Positions 43,033 to 50,252 of a DNA stretch of 64,000 nucleotides are shown in pieces; the first letter of the stretch is position 1; each line of letters starts with the position of its first letter. A program made the translations under genes and the position numbers. The DNA is from an uncultured Clostridia bacterium (GTDB taxonomy: Bacteria > Bacillota > Clostridia > TANB77 > CAG-508): the NCBI GenBank assembly GCA_934120645.1, contig CAKOUO010000001.1, positions 124,001 to 188,000 of the forward strand, written 5' to 3'. The notes under the pieces were generated by a model. It was not told where the DNA came from. It searched no databases and worked only from the letters and a program-made list of their open reading frames with translations.

Positions 43033-43305
43033 TTAAATACTTTTTTTAAGTTTTAAGTATTTATTTCTTGTTGCAATACCACCCCGGTATGCTCTTTCTG
43101 CCTTATTTTTTTGTAAGACAACTTTTACTTGAGCGTATAAATCTAAAGATGTTAATTTTAACCGTTTAGACATATCCACATAAACTGTACTTTTTGAAAT
43201 ATAAAATACTTTTGCAGTTGCACGGATAGTAGATTGATTCTTAATAATATATAGAGCTTCCTCTACTACTCTTTCCTCAATTCTTGATTGAGTCTTTTTT
43301 AGCAT
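43033..43305 (-). CDS. SpoIIID-like sporulation transcription regulator
   Basis: About 90 residues from the ATG at 43303-43305, eight bases after AAGGAGG. Helix-turn-helix ATAKVFYISKSTVYVDMSKRL and the C-terminal basic AYRGGIATRNKYLKLKK follow the SpoIIID pattern. SpoIIID controls mother-cell genes after engulfment. Unusually for a conserved sporulation gene it has GC-richer codons, including two CGG (YRGG and KRLK), and a cassette-like promoter. A divergent second copy of SpoIIID is possible; the canonical gene may lie elsewhere. Confidence 0.78.
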   Translation of the reverse strand: MLKKTQSRIEERVVEEALYIIKNQSTIRATAKVFYISKSTVYVDMSKRLKLTSLDLYAQVKVVLQKNKAERAYRGGIATRNKYLKLKKSI

Positions 43306-43337
43306 AAATATTTCCTCCTTATACATTTACTATGCAT

Positions 43338-43366
43338 ATTATATGATATAATTTTTTAATTATCAA
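43338..43366 (-). promoter_or_regulatory. Promoter of the SpoIIID-like gene
   Basis: TTGATA, 17 bp, TATAAT on the minus strand. Confidence 0.7.
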
Positions 43367-43449
43367 TATATTTGGTAAATTTTGTAAATTTGTTATACCT
43401 AATTTTCATATAATATATAAATGTCGAATGAAAGGAGGTATTGTAAAAT

Positions 43450-44029
43450 TTGGAACTTAAAGGTAAAAAAATAGGTTTTGTTTTAACAGGTTCTTTTTGT
43501 ACTTTTAGTAAAACAATTCCTAAAATAAAAGAATTAATTAATATGGGCTCTGAGGTTATTCCAATTATGTCTTTTAATAGTTATAATTTAGATACTAAGT
43601 TTGGAAATGCTAAAGATTTTATAAATGAAATTCAAGAAATAACTGGAAAGGAAATTATTCATACAATTCAAGATGCTGAACCTATAGGTCCAAAACACTT
43701 GACTGATGTTATGGTGGTTGCTCCTTGCTCTGGTAACACTATGTCAAAACTTGCTACCGATATTATTGATACTCCTGCTACTATGGCTGTTAAATCTCAT
43801 TTGAGAAATAATTTTCCTGTCGTTATTGCACCTTCTACTAATAATGGTTTGAGTCGGTAATGCTCCTAGTATTGCATTTTTACTTAATAGAAAAAACTAC
43901 TATTTTGTTCCTTTTAGGCAAGATAATCCTATAACAAAGCCGCGTTCTATTGTTTTCGATTTTGATTATCTTATAAGGACAATTGAATTTGCTTTAGATG
44001 GTAAACAAATTCAACCTATATTGCTTTGA
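43450..44029 (+). CDS. spoVFB: Dipicolinate synthase subunit B, frame broken by +1 at a CGG codon
   Basis: TTG start after GGAGGT. The first frame (to 43860) has KGKKIGFVLTGSFCTF, EVIPIMSFN, DAEPIGPKHLTDVMVVAPCS and PVVIAPSTNNGLS, then CGG TAA. The +1 frame continues GNAPSIAFLLNRKNYYFVPF and QDNPITKPRSIV to 44029. Joined it is 192 residues, the usual DpaB length. It makes dipicolinic acid in the mother cell with subunit A. The upstream +1 frame has TGA at 43850-43852, so the shift is confined to AGT CGG. Skipping the C gives Ser-Gly-Asn-Ala, as the family expects. No subunit A gene adjoins. Confidence 0.85.
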
Positions 44030-44035
44030 ACATAA

Positions 44036-44070
44036 AAGATAGTTAAGAATTTATTTTTCTTAACTATCTT
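44036..44070. terminator. Bidirectional terminator
   Basis: AAGATAGTTAAGAA/TTCTTAACTATCTT, 14-bp perfect stem between spoVFB and the sigma-factor gene. Confidence 0.88.
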
Positions 44071-44073
44071 AAT

Positions 44074-46359
44074 TTATTTTCTTAATAATTCACTTGTGAA
44101 TGTTGTTTCATCAGTTTCAATATTTATATATAATTTGTTATTTTTTAATTTGTTTTTGTTTATATTAAAATGCATTTCAAATTCATCAACAGTAGCTGAA
44201 AAACTTGTATTATAATATTTTTTTCCATTTTCATCACTTATATAAATTGTTTCTCTTTTTATGTTATTCATACTTTTTATAATTTTATTAATATTTCCCT
44301 TAACAAACATTCCTGAATCTGTAATTATGATACTTTTAAATTCTGCCCCAATTTCATTGTCTTTTAGATACATTATTGCATCTTCTCTATCAAATTCATA
44401 ATCATTAATTTCTATATTTTTAAATTTTAAAATTTTATTATCTCTTTCTGGTATAGAAATATTAAATGCTTTACCTATAAGATTTGTAGTCGAACCAAAT
44501 AGTAATGTAAATTCTAAATTATTAATATTTTTTAATGATATTTTATATACATTAAGTCCGCTTCTAGGCTCATCCTTAATTGAAAATTGAATTCTATTTT
44601 CGTCACTATTTACATTTTTCTTAAACTCATTTGTAGAATAAAAATAATTCATGCCAGCATTTTTGTCCCTTAATAATACTAAAGTTTCATCACCTATATA
44701 TCCTTTTATATCATAATAAAAATTTATATTATCTTCATCTACTGTTATATTATTAATTGTTAAAGTTCCACCTAGTGTGCTTTTTGCTGTATATTCTTTT
44801 GTTCCAGCTTTTATTGGGTACCATGTTGCTTTTTTATACATGTTTGCTTCTTCGTTAGTTCGGTCATTATATAACTTAGTTTTTGTTGGTATAACTAATA
44901 GATTTTTAATATCTTCTTGTTTGCCTAAAATAATTAAGTATTCTTCTTCAATTTTAATAATATCATTATCTTTTATATATTCATCTTTATCTACTTTTTC
45001 ATATTCATTATTAGAATTTTTAATATATCTATTTATATTTGTTTCGCTACCATGATATATAGTACTTTGTATTTTTTCTCCATCTTCTGTTGAAACTATA
45101 AAACTTCTATATCCTATGTTTTGGTTTTGGTATTCTTTCCAAGTTATGCCTTCTGTTATATATTCTCCTTTTATGAATGTTTCAAATTTAGTATTTTCTA
45201 TATCTTTTATTATTGCCTTGTTGTTACTATCTAATATTTGTTCTTTTGGCTCAAAATTTTTATTTTCTTGTCTTGATATTTTAGTGCTTATTTTTTTATC
45301 AATGTAAACTTTGTTAGAAGCTGTATTAATTGATGTACCAACATAAAAAGTGTCTAGATAAATGTCTAAGTTAATGTCTTTTTCTTCTATATTCATAACA
45401 TTTATTATTTGAATATATTGATATTCAGAGTCTGAAATTTTATTAAATTTGTTTATAACACTTATATTTGCTTCATTACTGTTAATGCTAACTTTATTTA
45501 CAATACCTATATTATATCCTGTATTTGTATCATATTTTATTTGTTCAAATTCTTGAATTGCTTTGTCTTTAAATTTAATTGTATATTCAGTGATTATATA
45601 AGAATTATCTCCACCAATACTTTCTAATGTCATTGTCATGTATTCGTTTTCTATGTTTTTGTTTACTATTGTTGCATTGTCTGAATAGTTTTCATCTGCT
45701 TTTAAAAACCCTAGCTTAGAAAAATCGATTTTTCCTTTTGTTGCATATACTATTCCTGACAAAATTACTATACTACATACTATTATAGCTAATGTTTTTG
45801 CAATTTTTTGTGCTTCTGTATATCCTTTTTTTACTAAGTTTTTCTTTAATTCTTTTTTTCCTCTATGCACAATATTTTTTATATTTTGAATGGATTCTCC
45901 TAGAATTTTTGCGGTTTCTTTATATGTTAGACCTTCTATATTTGTTAGATATATTGTATTTTTATATTTATCTTCAAGTTGATTTATTGCTTCTATTATT
46001 TCTTTTTGCTTTTCTTTCTTTTCTATTATTTCGTATATATCTTGTTCTATTGCTTCTGTTTCTTTTGATAAGTATTTTTTGTTTATTTCATTTCTGTGAT
46101 TTTCTGTGTTTATATAATTTATAGCTCTACTTTTGGCAATTAAATAAATATAATATTTGAAACTATATCCTTCTCTTTTTGGATGTTGTAATATGTATAT
46201 AAATGTTTCTTGAGCTATGTCTTCGGCTTTTTCATTATCTTTTATAATATTAAAAATAAAATATTGTATTTTATTTTTATATTTGTTATATAAGTATTCA
46301 AATGCTTCTTTATTTCCATTTATATAATCGTTATATAATTTTTCATCTAAATTTTTCAT
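44074..46359 (-). CDS. ECF sigma factor fused to transmembrane DUF4179-like domain
   Basis: 761 residues. Residues 1-160 are an ECF-type sigma-70: region 2 with KAEDIAQETFIYI and region 4 with LTYKETAKILGESIQNIKNIVHRGKKELKK. A single transmembrane helix (IAKTLAIIVCSIVILSGIVYA, about 190-210) leads to about 550 extracytoplasmic residues resembling the DUF4179 domains normally carried by anti-sigma partners. So sigma and the sensor half sit in one chain, tying the sigma factor to the membrane. Release would need cleavage or the factor acts in place. No separate anti-sigma gene adjoins. Confidence 0.82.
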   Translation of the reverse strand: MKNLDEKLYNDYINGNKEAFEYLYNKYKNKIQYFIFNIIKDNEKAEDIAQETFIYILQHPKREGYSFKYYIYLIAKSRAINYINTENHRNEINKKYLSKETEAIEQDIYEIIEKKEKQKEIIEAINQLEDKYKNTIYLTNIEGLTYKETAKILGESIQNIKNIVHRGKKELKKNLVKKGYTEAQKIAKTLAIIVCSIVILSGIVYATKGKIDFSKLGFLKADENYSDNATIVNKNIENEYMTMTLESIGGDNSYIITEYTIKFKDKAIQEFEQIKYDTNTGYNIGIVNKVSINSNEANISVINKFNKISDSEYQYIQIINVMNIEEKDINLDIYLDTFYVGTSINTASNKVYIDKKISTKISRQENKNFEPKEQILDSNNKAIIKDIENTKFETFIKGEYITEGITWKEYQNQNIGYRSFIVSTEDGEKIQSTIYHGSETNINRYIKNSNNEYEKVDKDEYIKDNDIIKIEEEYLIILGKQEDIKNLLVIPTKTKLYNDRTNEEANMYKKATWYPIKAGTKEYTAKSTLGGTLTINNITVDEDNINFYYDIKGYIGDETLVLLRDKNAGMNYFYSTNEFKKNVNSDENRIQFSIKDEPRSGLNVYKISLKNINNLEFTLLFGSTTNLIGKAFNISIPERDNKILKFKNIEINDYEFDREDAIMYLKDNEIGAEFKSIIITDSGMFVKGNINKIIKSMNNIKRETIYISDENGKKYYNTSFSATVDEFEMHFNINKNKLKNNKLYINIETDETTFTSELLRK

Positions 46360-46466
46360 ATTTTACTCTCACTTTCATTTATATATACAAGTGGAATTTA
46401 AAAAAGTTTCATTTTATATTTATTTTAGTTTATCATATTAAAAAGTTCTTTTCTAGTTTTATTAAA

Positions 46467-46513
46467 AAAAGTATAAAAGTAGTAAATATTTTTTTCTACT
46501 TCTATACCTTTTT
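46467..46513 (-). terminator. Terminator of the pilin-LamG gene
   Basis: An imperfect stem around GTATAAAAGTAG/CTACTTCTATAC just after the stop codon at 46515. Confidence 0.6.
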
Positions 46514-46514
46514 A

Positions 46515-48005
46515 TTAAAATTTATAATTGATTACTTCTTCATCTGATAATGCTGTTTCATATATTGCTAAATTTCTATAATATCCTTGTCCATATCCCC
46601 AATTACCTCCTGCACTATATGTTCCAGAGTTGCTAATTCCTCCTATGTATAATTTTGAATGTTGTCGTGTTGAGCTTCCACTACTACCGACTTTTTTTCC
46701 ATCTACAAATAATGAAAATTCACTACCATTATATTTAATAGCTAATATATTCCATTTTTGACTAGAATATAAATTAGAATTATCATATGCTATAGTGCAT
46801 GAATCACCAGATCCTGACATTGCATAAAGTTTGTTTGAATTTTGCCAATTAAGGATACCTAAAACCTTTTCACCTACATCACTACCTCCATATCCCATTG
46901 CAACCATAAAGCCTACTCCTATATTTTTTATATCTTTTATTTCTATTAAAATTGTATAGTTTTCTCCTAAATTAAAATTTTCTTTTGTACTTAGTATTGA
47001 TTTGTTAGATAAGTATACACCTTCTTCTTTTCCTTTATATTCAGGTGTGCCTTGATATGCTTCAAAATAATTATTCTCTACTCCCAAATTCCATGTGTGT
47101 TTTACTGCAATTAAATCTGTTTCAATGGTTTGAGATTTTTTTGAATTTCCTGCTTTATCATATGCTATAACATATATTTTATAATTTCCAGAAAATAAAT
47201 TACTTATTTCTTTAGTATCATATTTTGTATCTATTCCATTTGAATCAATAACATGATATTCATAGTAGTCTATTCCACTTTTGGTACTTGTATCTGTTTT
47301 ATCTTCATCTTCAGTATTTGCTATTATTGTAAATCCATCTGATAAATTTTTGTCAATTGTTGGTGTAAAATCTTTAGGTTCTACTGTATCAATTTTATCA
47401 ATAACAATATCTTTTATTACTTCGTTATTGTTAGTATCTATTATTTTAAATGTGTATGTTCCATTTTGAGTTACTTCATAATCAATTCCAATTTGTGTTC
47501 GTCCATCTGATAATATATTATCTTTTTTATCTGGTGTTGTTATTGCTTTTATCCCTTTTGAATTACTTATTTTTATTGATATTTTTACATTTGCTTTGTT
47601 TGTATAACCTTCTGGAATTGTTGTGTATGTAATTACTGTTCTATTTGCTTTTTCTATATAAGTTACATTAAAATTTGAATCTACATTAAATTTATAATCA
47701 TTACATATAATTTCTACTGGGAAATTTTCTATATTTCCTACATCAATTTCATCATTATTAATTTGTGGTAAATTTTCCTTTGTTAATTCTTCCCCTTTTT
47801 CTTCTTGTTCTATTCTTAAATTTGCTATTGCTAATTCCAATTTTTCTTTTGCTTCTGATATTGAATATTTTTCTTTTGCTTGTTTTGTTTTTGAAATTAA
47901 TCCATTTTCTCCCATTAGTGTTGCTATTACTATTCCTGATAGTATTAATAAAATGATTATTGTTATCACTAGTACTATGAGTGTTATTCCATTGGTTTTT
48001 TTCAT
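46515..48005 (-). CDS. Prepilin-like protein with Ig-like and LamG domains
   Basis: 496 residues. The N-terminus MKKTNGITLIVLVITIIILL is a type IV prepilin signal, with the cleavage Gly before ITLI, then the GENGLI and helical region common in clostridial pseudopilins. Two Ig-like segments (about 110-185 and 190-290; the second contains YKIYVIAYDKAGNSKKSQTI), then a C-terminal concanavalin-like LamG-3 domain (HTWNLGVENNYFEAYQG to KWNILAIKYNGSEFSLFVDG). Likely surface-exposed ligand binding. It is divergent from an XRE repressor with shared operators. Confidence 0.82.
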   Translation of the reverse strand: MKKTNGITLIVLVITIIILLILSGIVIATLMGENGLISKTKQAKEKYSISEAKEKLELAIANLRIEQEEKGEELTKENLPQINNDEIDVGNIENFPVEIICNDYKFNVDSNFNVTYIEKANRTVITYTTIPEGYTNKANVKISIKISNSKGIKAITTPDKKDNILSDGRTQIGIDYEVTQNGTYTFKIIDTNNNEVIKDIVIDKIDTVEPKDFTPTIDKNLSDGFTIIANTEDEDKTDTSTKSGIDYYEYHVIDSNGIDTKYDTKEISNLFSGNYKIYVIAYDKAGNSKKSQTIETDLIAVKHTWNLGVENNYFEAYQGTPEYKGKEEGVYLSNKSILSTKENFNLGENYTILIEIKDIKNIGVGFMVAMGYGGSDVGEKVLGILNWQNSNKLYAMSGSGDSCTIAYDNSNLYSSQKWNILAIKYNGSEFSLFVDGKKVGSSGSSTRQHSKLYIGGISNSGTYSAGGNWGYGQGYYRNLAIYETALSDEEVINYKF

Positions 48006-48034
48006 TTTTATTCTCCTTTGTATGCATTTTTATT

Positions 48035-48047
48035 ACCCATTTGGGGT
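48035..48047. promoter_or_regulatory. Operator O1 (XRE)
   Basis: ACCCATTTGGGGT, first of three related inverted repeats (ACMCC-N4-GGKGT type). Confidence 0.6.
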
Positions 48048-48055
48048 ACAAAAAT

Positions 48056-48084
48056 ATAATACACCGTATGGGGCAAATTGTCAA
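48056..48084 (-). promoter_or_regulatory. Promoter of the pilin-LamG gene with operator O2
   Basis: On the minus strand TTGACA, 17 bp, TATTAT. The inverted repeat ACACCGTATGGGGC (48061-48074, O2) lies in the spacer, so a bound repressor would block RNA polymerase. Confidence 0.72.
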
Positions 48085-48097
48085 CACCAAATGGTGT
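48084..48097. promoter_or_regulatory. Operator O3 (XRE)
   Basis: ACACCAAATGGTGT, perfect 6-bp arms. It lies upstream of the XRE gene between the divergent promoters, suggesting autoregulation. Confidence 0.65.
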
Positions 48098-48128
48098 ATT
48101 TTATATAATACTATTAGGAGTGAAAAGT

Positions 48129-48350
48129 ATGTTAAGATTAAAAGATTTACGAGAAGATAATGAACTTACGCAAGAACAATGCGCTAAAATAGGATATATA
48201 GCTAAAAATTCATATATTAGGTATGAGAAAGAAGAAAGAATTATTCCTTTAGATACTCTTATTTATTATGCAAAATATTATAATACTTCTTTAGATTACA
48301 TTGCAGGATTAACAGATGTATCAAAACCCTATCCTAGTAAAAAATATTAA
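48129..48350 (+). CDS. XRE-family transcriptional regulator
   Basis: 73 residues from ATG 48129 after AGGAG; the longer frame to 48078 runs across the operator. A single helix-turn-helix (LREDNELTQEQCAKIGYIAKN to YEKEERIIPLDTLIYYAKYY) fills the protein. It is divergent from the pilin-LamG gene with three operators between them and is the likely repressor of both. Confidence 0.85.
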   Translation: MLRLKDLREDNELTQEQCAKIGYIAKNSYIRYEKEERIIPLDTLIYYAKYYNTSLDYIAGLTDVSKPYPSKKY

Positions 48351-48383
48351 AAACTCTAATCGCTTATGGCTTTTAGAGTTTTT
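48349..48383 (+). terminator. Terminator of the XRE gene
   Basis: AAAAACTCTAA pairs with TTAGAGTTTTT. Confidence 0.8.
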
Positions 48384-48426
48384 TTATAAATCCTATTATT
48401 TTTAGACAAATTTCATCATTATAATG

Positions 48427-50172
48427 TTACAAATTAGACCTGTTCCTGTTGACATTGACATTGACAATTTCTTTCAATTCTTCGTTTCTTTTAACTTTTT
48501 TAGTTGTTGTTTTTATAAGTTCTTTGTCTGTTAAAATCATATTCATTATGTGCTTATATCTAGGTACTGTAGTATTAACTTCATTTTTTATTCTGTCCCA
48601 TATAATATCTTTTATCTCATCAAAAGATATATCTCCGTATTTTTGTTTGACTTCTTCTTTATTGTAAACAACTTTTACAGAAAGTTTAATATCATTTTTG
48701 TCATTTTCGTCTGGCATTCCAAATACCATACATTCTTCAACTAAGTCTATTCTATTAACTAATGTTTCTATTTCTTCTGGAAAGACTTTTTTTCCGTTTT
48801 TTAGTACTATCATATTTTTTTGTCTTCCTGTTATGAATATAAATCCTTCTTTGTCTATGTATCCTAAGTCTCCTGTATAAAACCATCCATTTTTTAGTAC
48901 TTTGTTTGTTTCTTCTTCATTTTCGTAATAGCCTAACATTATATTTGGTCCTTTTACTCGTAGTTCTCCTATTCCGTTTTCATCTTTGTTTGCAATTTCT
49001 AGTGTTACATTTTCCATTGGTACGCCTATTGATCCATTTTTTGATTTAAATTTGTTTTCTGCTGCTATTACTGGTGATGTTTCTGTAAGTCCATAACCTT
49101 GTACCATGTCTATTCCTAAATCTATAAAGCCTTTTTGTACTTTTGGGTCTAGTGGTGCTCCTCCTGAGATTACAAATCTCATTTTTCCCCCTAATTGGTC
49201 TATTATTTGTTTAAATAGTTTTCTTCTTATATCTATATTGAATTTTAATAAGAAATTGCTTATTTTTATTGCTTTTTTTATTAGTTTTGTTTTGCCTTGT
49301 TTGTCTATTTCTTTTACAACTTTATTGTATATTGCTTCAACTAATAATGGTACTCCTACAAATACAGATACTTCGTATTCTTTTAAGTTTTGTGCTACAT
49401 ATCTTAGTCCATCTGGAAATGATGTTCTAACACCACATGCAAGCATCATTATTAAGCATGTTGAACCAAATATATGGTGCATTGGTAAAAATGCTAGATT
49501 GGAGTCTGTACTTCTTATGTCTTCAACTCTTTGCATTGCATATACATTTGATGCTATATTTTTTTGTGATAGCATTACTGCTTTGGATTTTGATGTTGTT
49601 CCTGATGTAAATAATAGAATATTCATTGTATTTTCGTCTATTTTTGCAGAAATATATTCTTTGTTTCCTTGTTCTAATAATTTACTTCCTTGTTCTTTTA
49701 AAGTGTGTATATCATCATATCCTGCCATTTTTGACATACAAATATATTTTTTTATATTTGTAGTGTTTCTTTTCTTGATTTCTTCTATTTTTTCTATGTA
49801 TTTTTCATCAAAATAAATTGCGTCTGCTTTACTTCTTATTAATGAATTTTCTAATTCATCTATTTGTAAATCTTTATCTAATGGAATACTAACAATTCCA
49901 CCTAGTAAACTTGTTATATGTGCTAATGCCCATTCATATCTATTTCGTCCTAAAATGGCTATTCTTTTACTTTTTAATCCCATGTCGTATAATTTAGTGC
50001 CTAAGCTATTAATTTGTTTTAAAAATGCTTTATATGTTATATTTTCATATGTTTTATTTTTGCCATCTTGGTGTTTAGAAATAAATGCTATTTGATCTGC
50101 ATATTTTTTTGCAGAATTATAAATTATTTCCTTTATATTTTTAAATTCTTTAATTTCTTCTACTTTTTTCAT
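48427..50172 (-). CDS. AMP-dependent acyl-CoA synthetase/ligase (FadD-like)
   Basis: 581 residues. Adenylation motifs: LLFTSGTTSKSKAVMLSQ (P-loop), QGYGLTETSPV, GWFYTGDLGYIDKEGFIFI and GRQKNMIVLKNGKKVFPEE. The N-terminal region resembles long-chain fatty acid ligases. It activates a carboxylic acid through an acyl-AMP; chain length is not certain. GGAGAG lies before ATG. A hairpin at 50192-50223 separates it from the MATE gene. Confidence 0.9.
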   Translation of the reverse strand: MKKVEEIKEFKNIKEIIYNSAKKYADQIAFISKHQDGKNKTYENITYKAFLKQINSLGTKLYDMGLKSKRIAILGRNRYEWALAHITSLLGGIVSIPLDKDLQIDELENSLIRSKADAIYFDEKYIEKIEEIKKRNTTNIKKYICMSKMAGYDDIHTLKEQGSKLLEQGNKEYISAKIDENTMNILLFTSGTTSKSKAVMLSQKNIASNVYAMQRVEDIRSTDSNLAFLPMHHIFGSTCLIMMLACGVRTSFPDGLRYVAQNLKEYEVSVFVGVPLLVEAIYNKVVKEIDKQGKTKLIKKAIKISNFLLKFNIDIRRKLFKQIIDQLGGKMRFVISGGAPLDPKVQKGFIDLGIDMVQGYGLTETSPVIAAENKFKSKNGSIGVPMENVTLEIANKDENGIGELRVKGPNIMLGYYENEEETNKVLKNGWFYTGDLGYIDKEGFIFITGRQKNMIVLKNGKKVFPEEIETLVNRIDLVEECMVFGMPDENDKNDIKLSVKVVYNKEEVKQKYGDISFDEIKDIIWDRIKNEVNTTVPRYKHIMNMILTDKELIKTTTKKVKRNEELKEIVNVNVNRNRSNL

Positions 50173-50191
50173 ATAAACTCTCCTATATTAA

Positions 50192-50223
50192 AATAAGATG
50201 ATTACAGTAATAATCATCCTATT
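50192..50223 (-). terminator. Hairpin after the MATE-kinase gene
   Basis: AATAAGATGATTA/TAATCATCCTATT stem between the MATE and ligase genes. Confidence 0.65.
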
Positions 50224-50252
50224 TATAATATATTATTTTTTTAAAAATGTCA

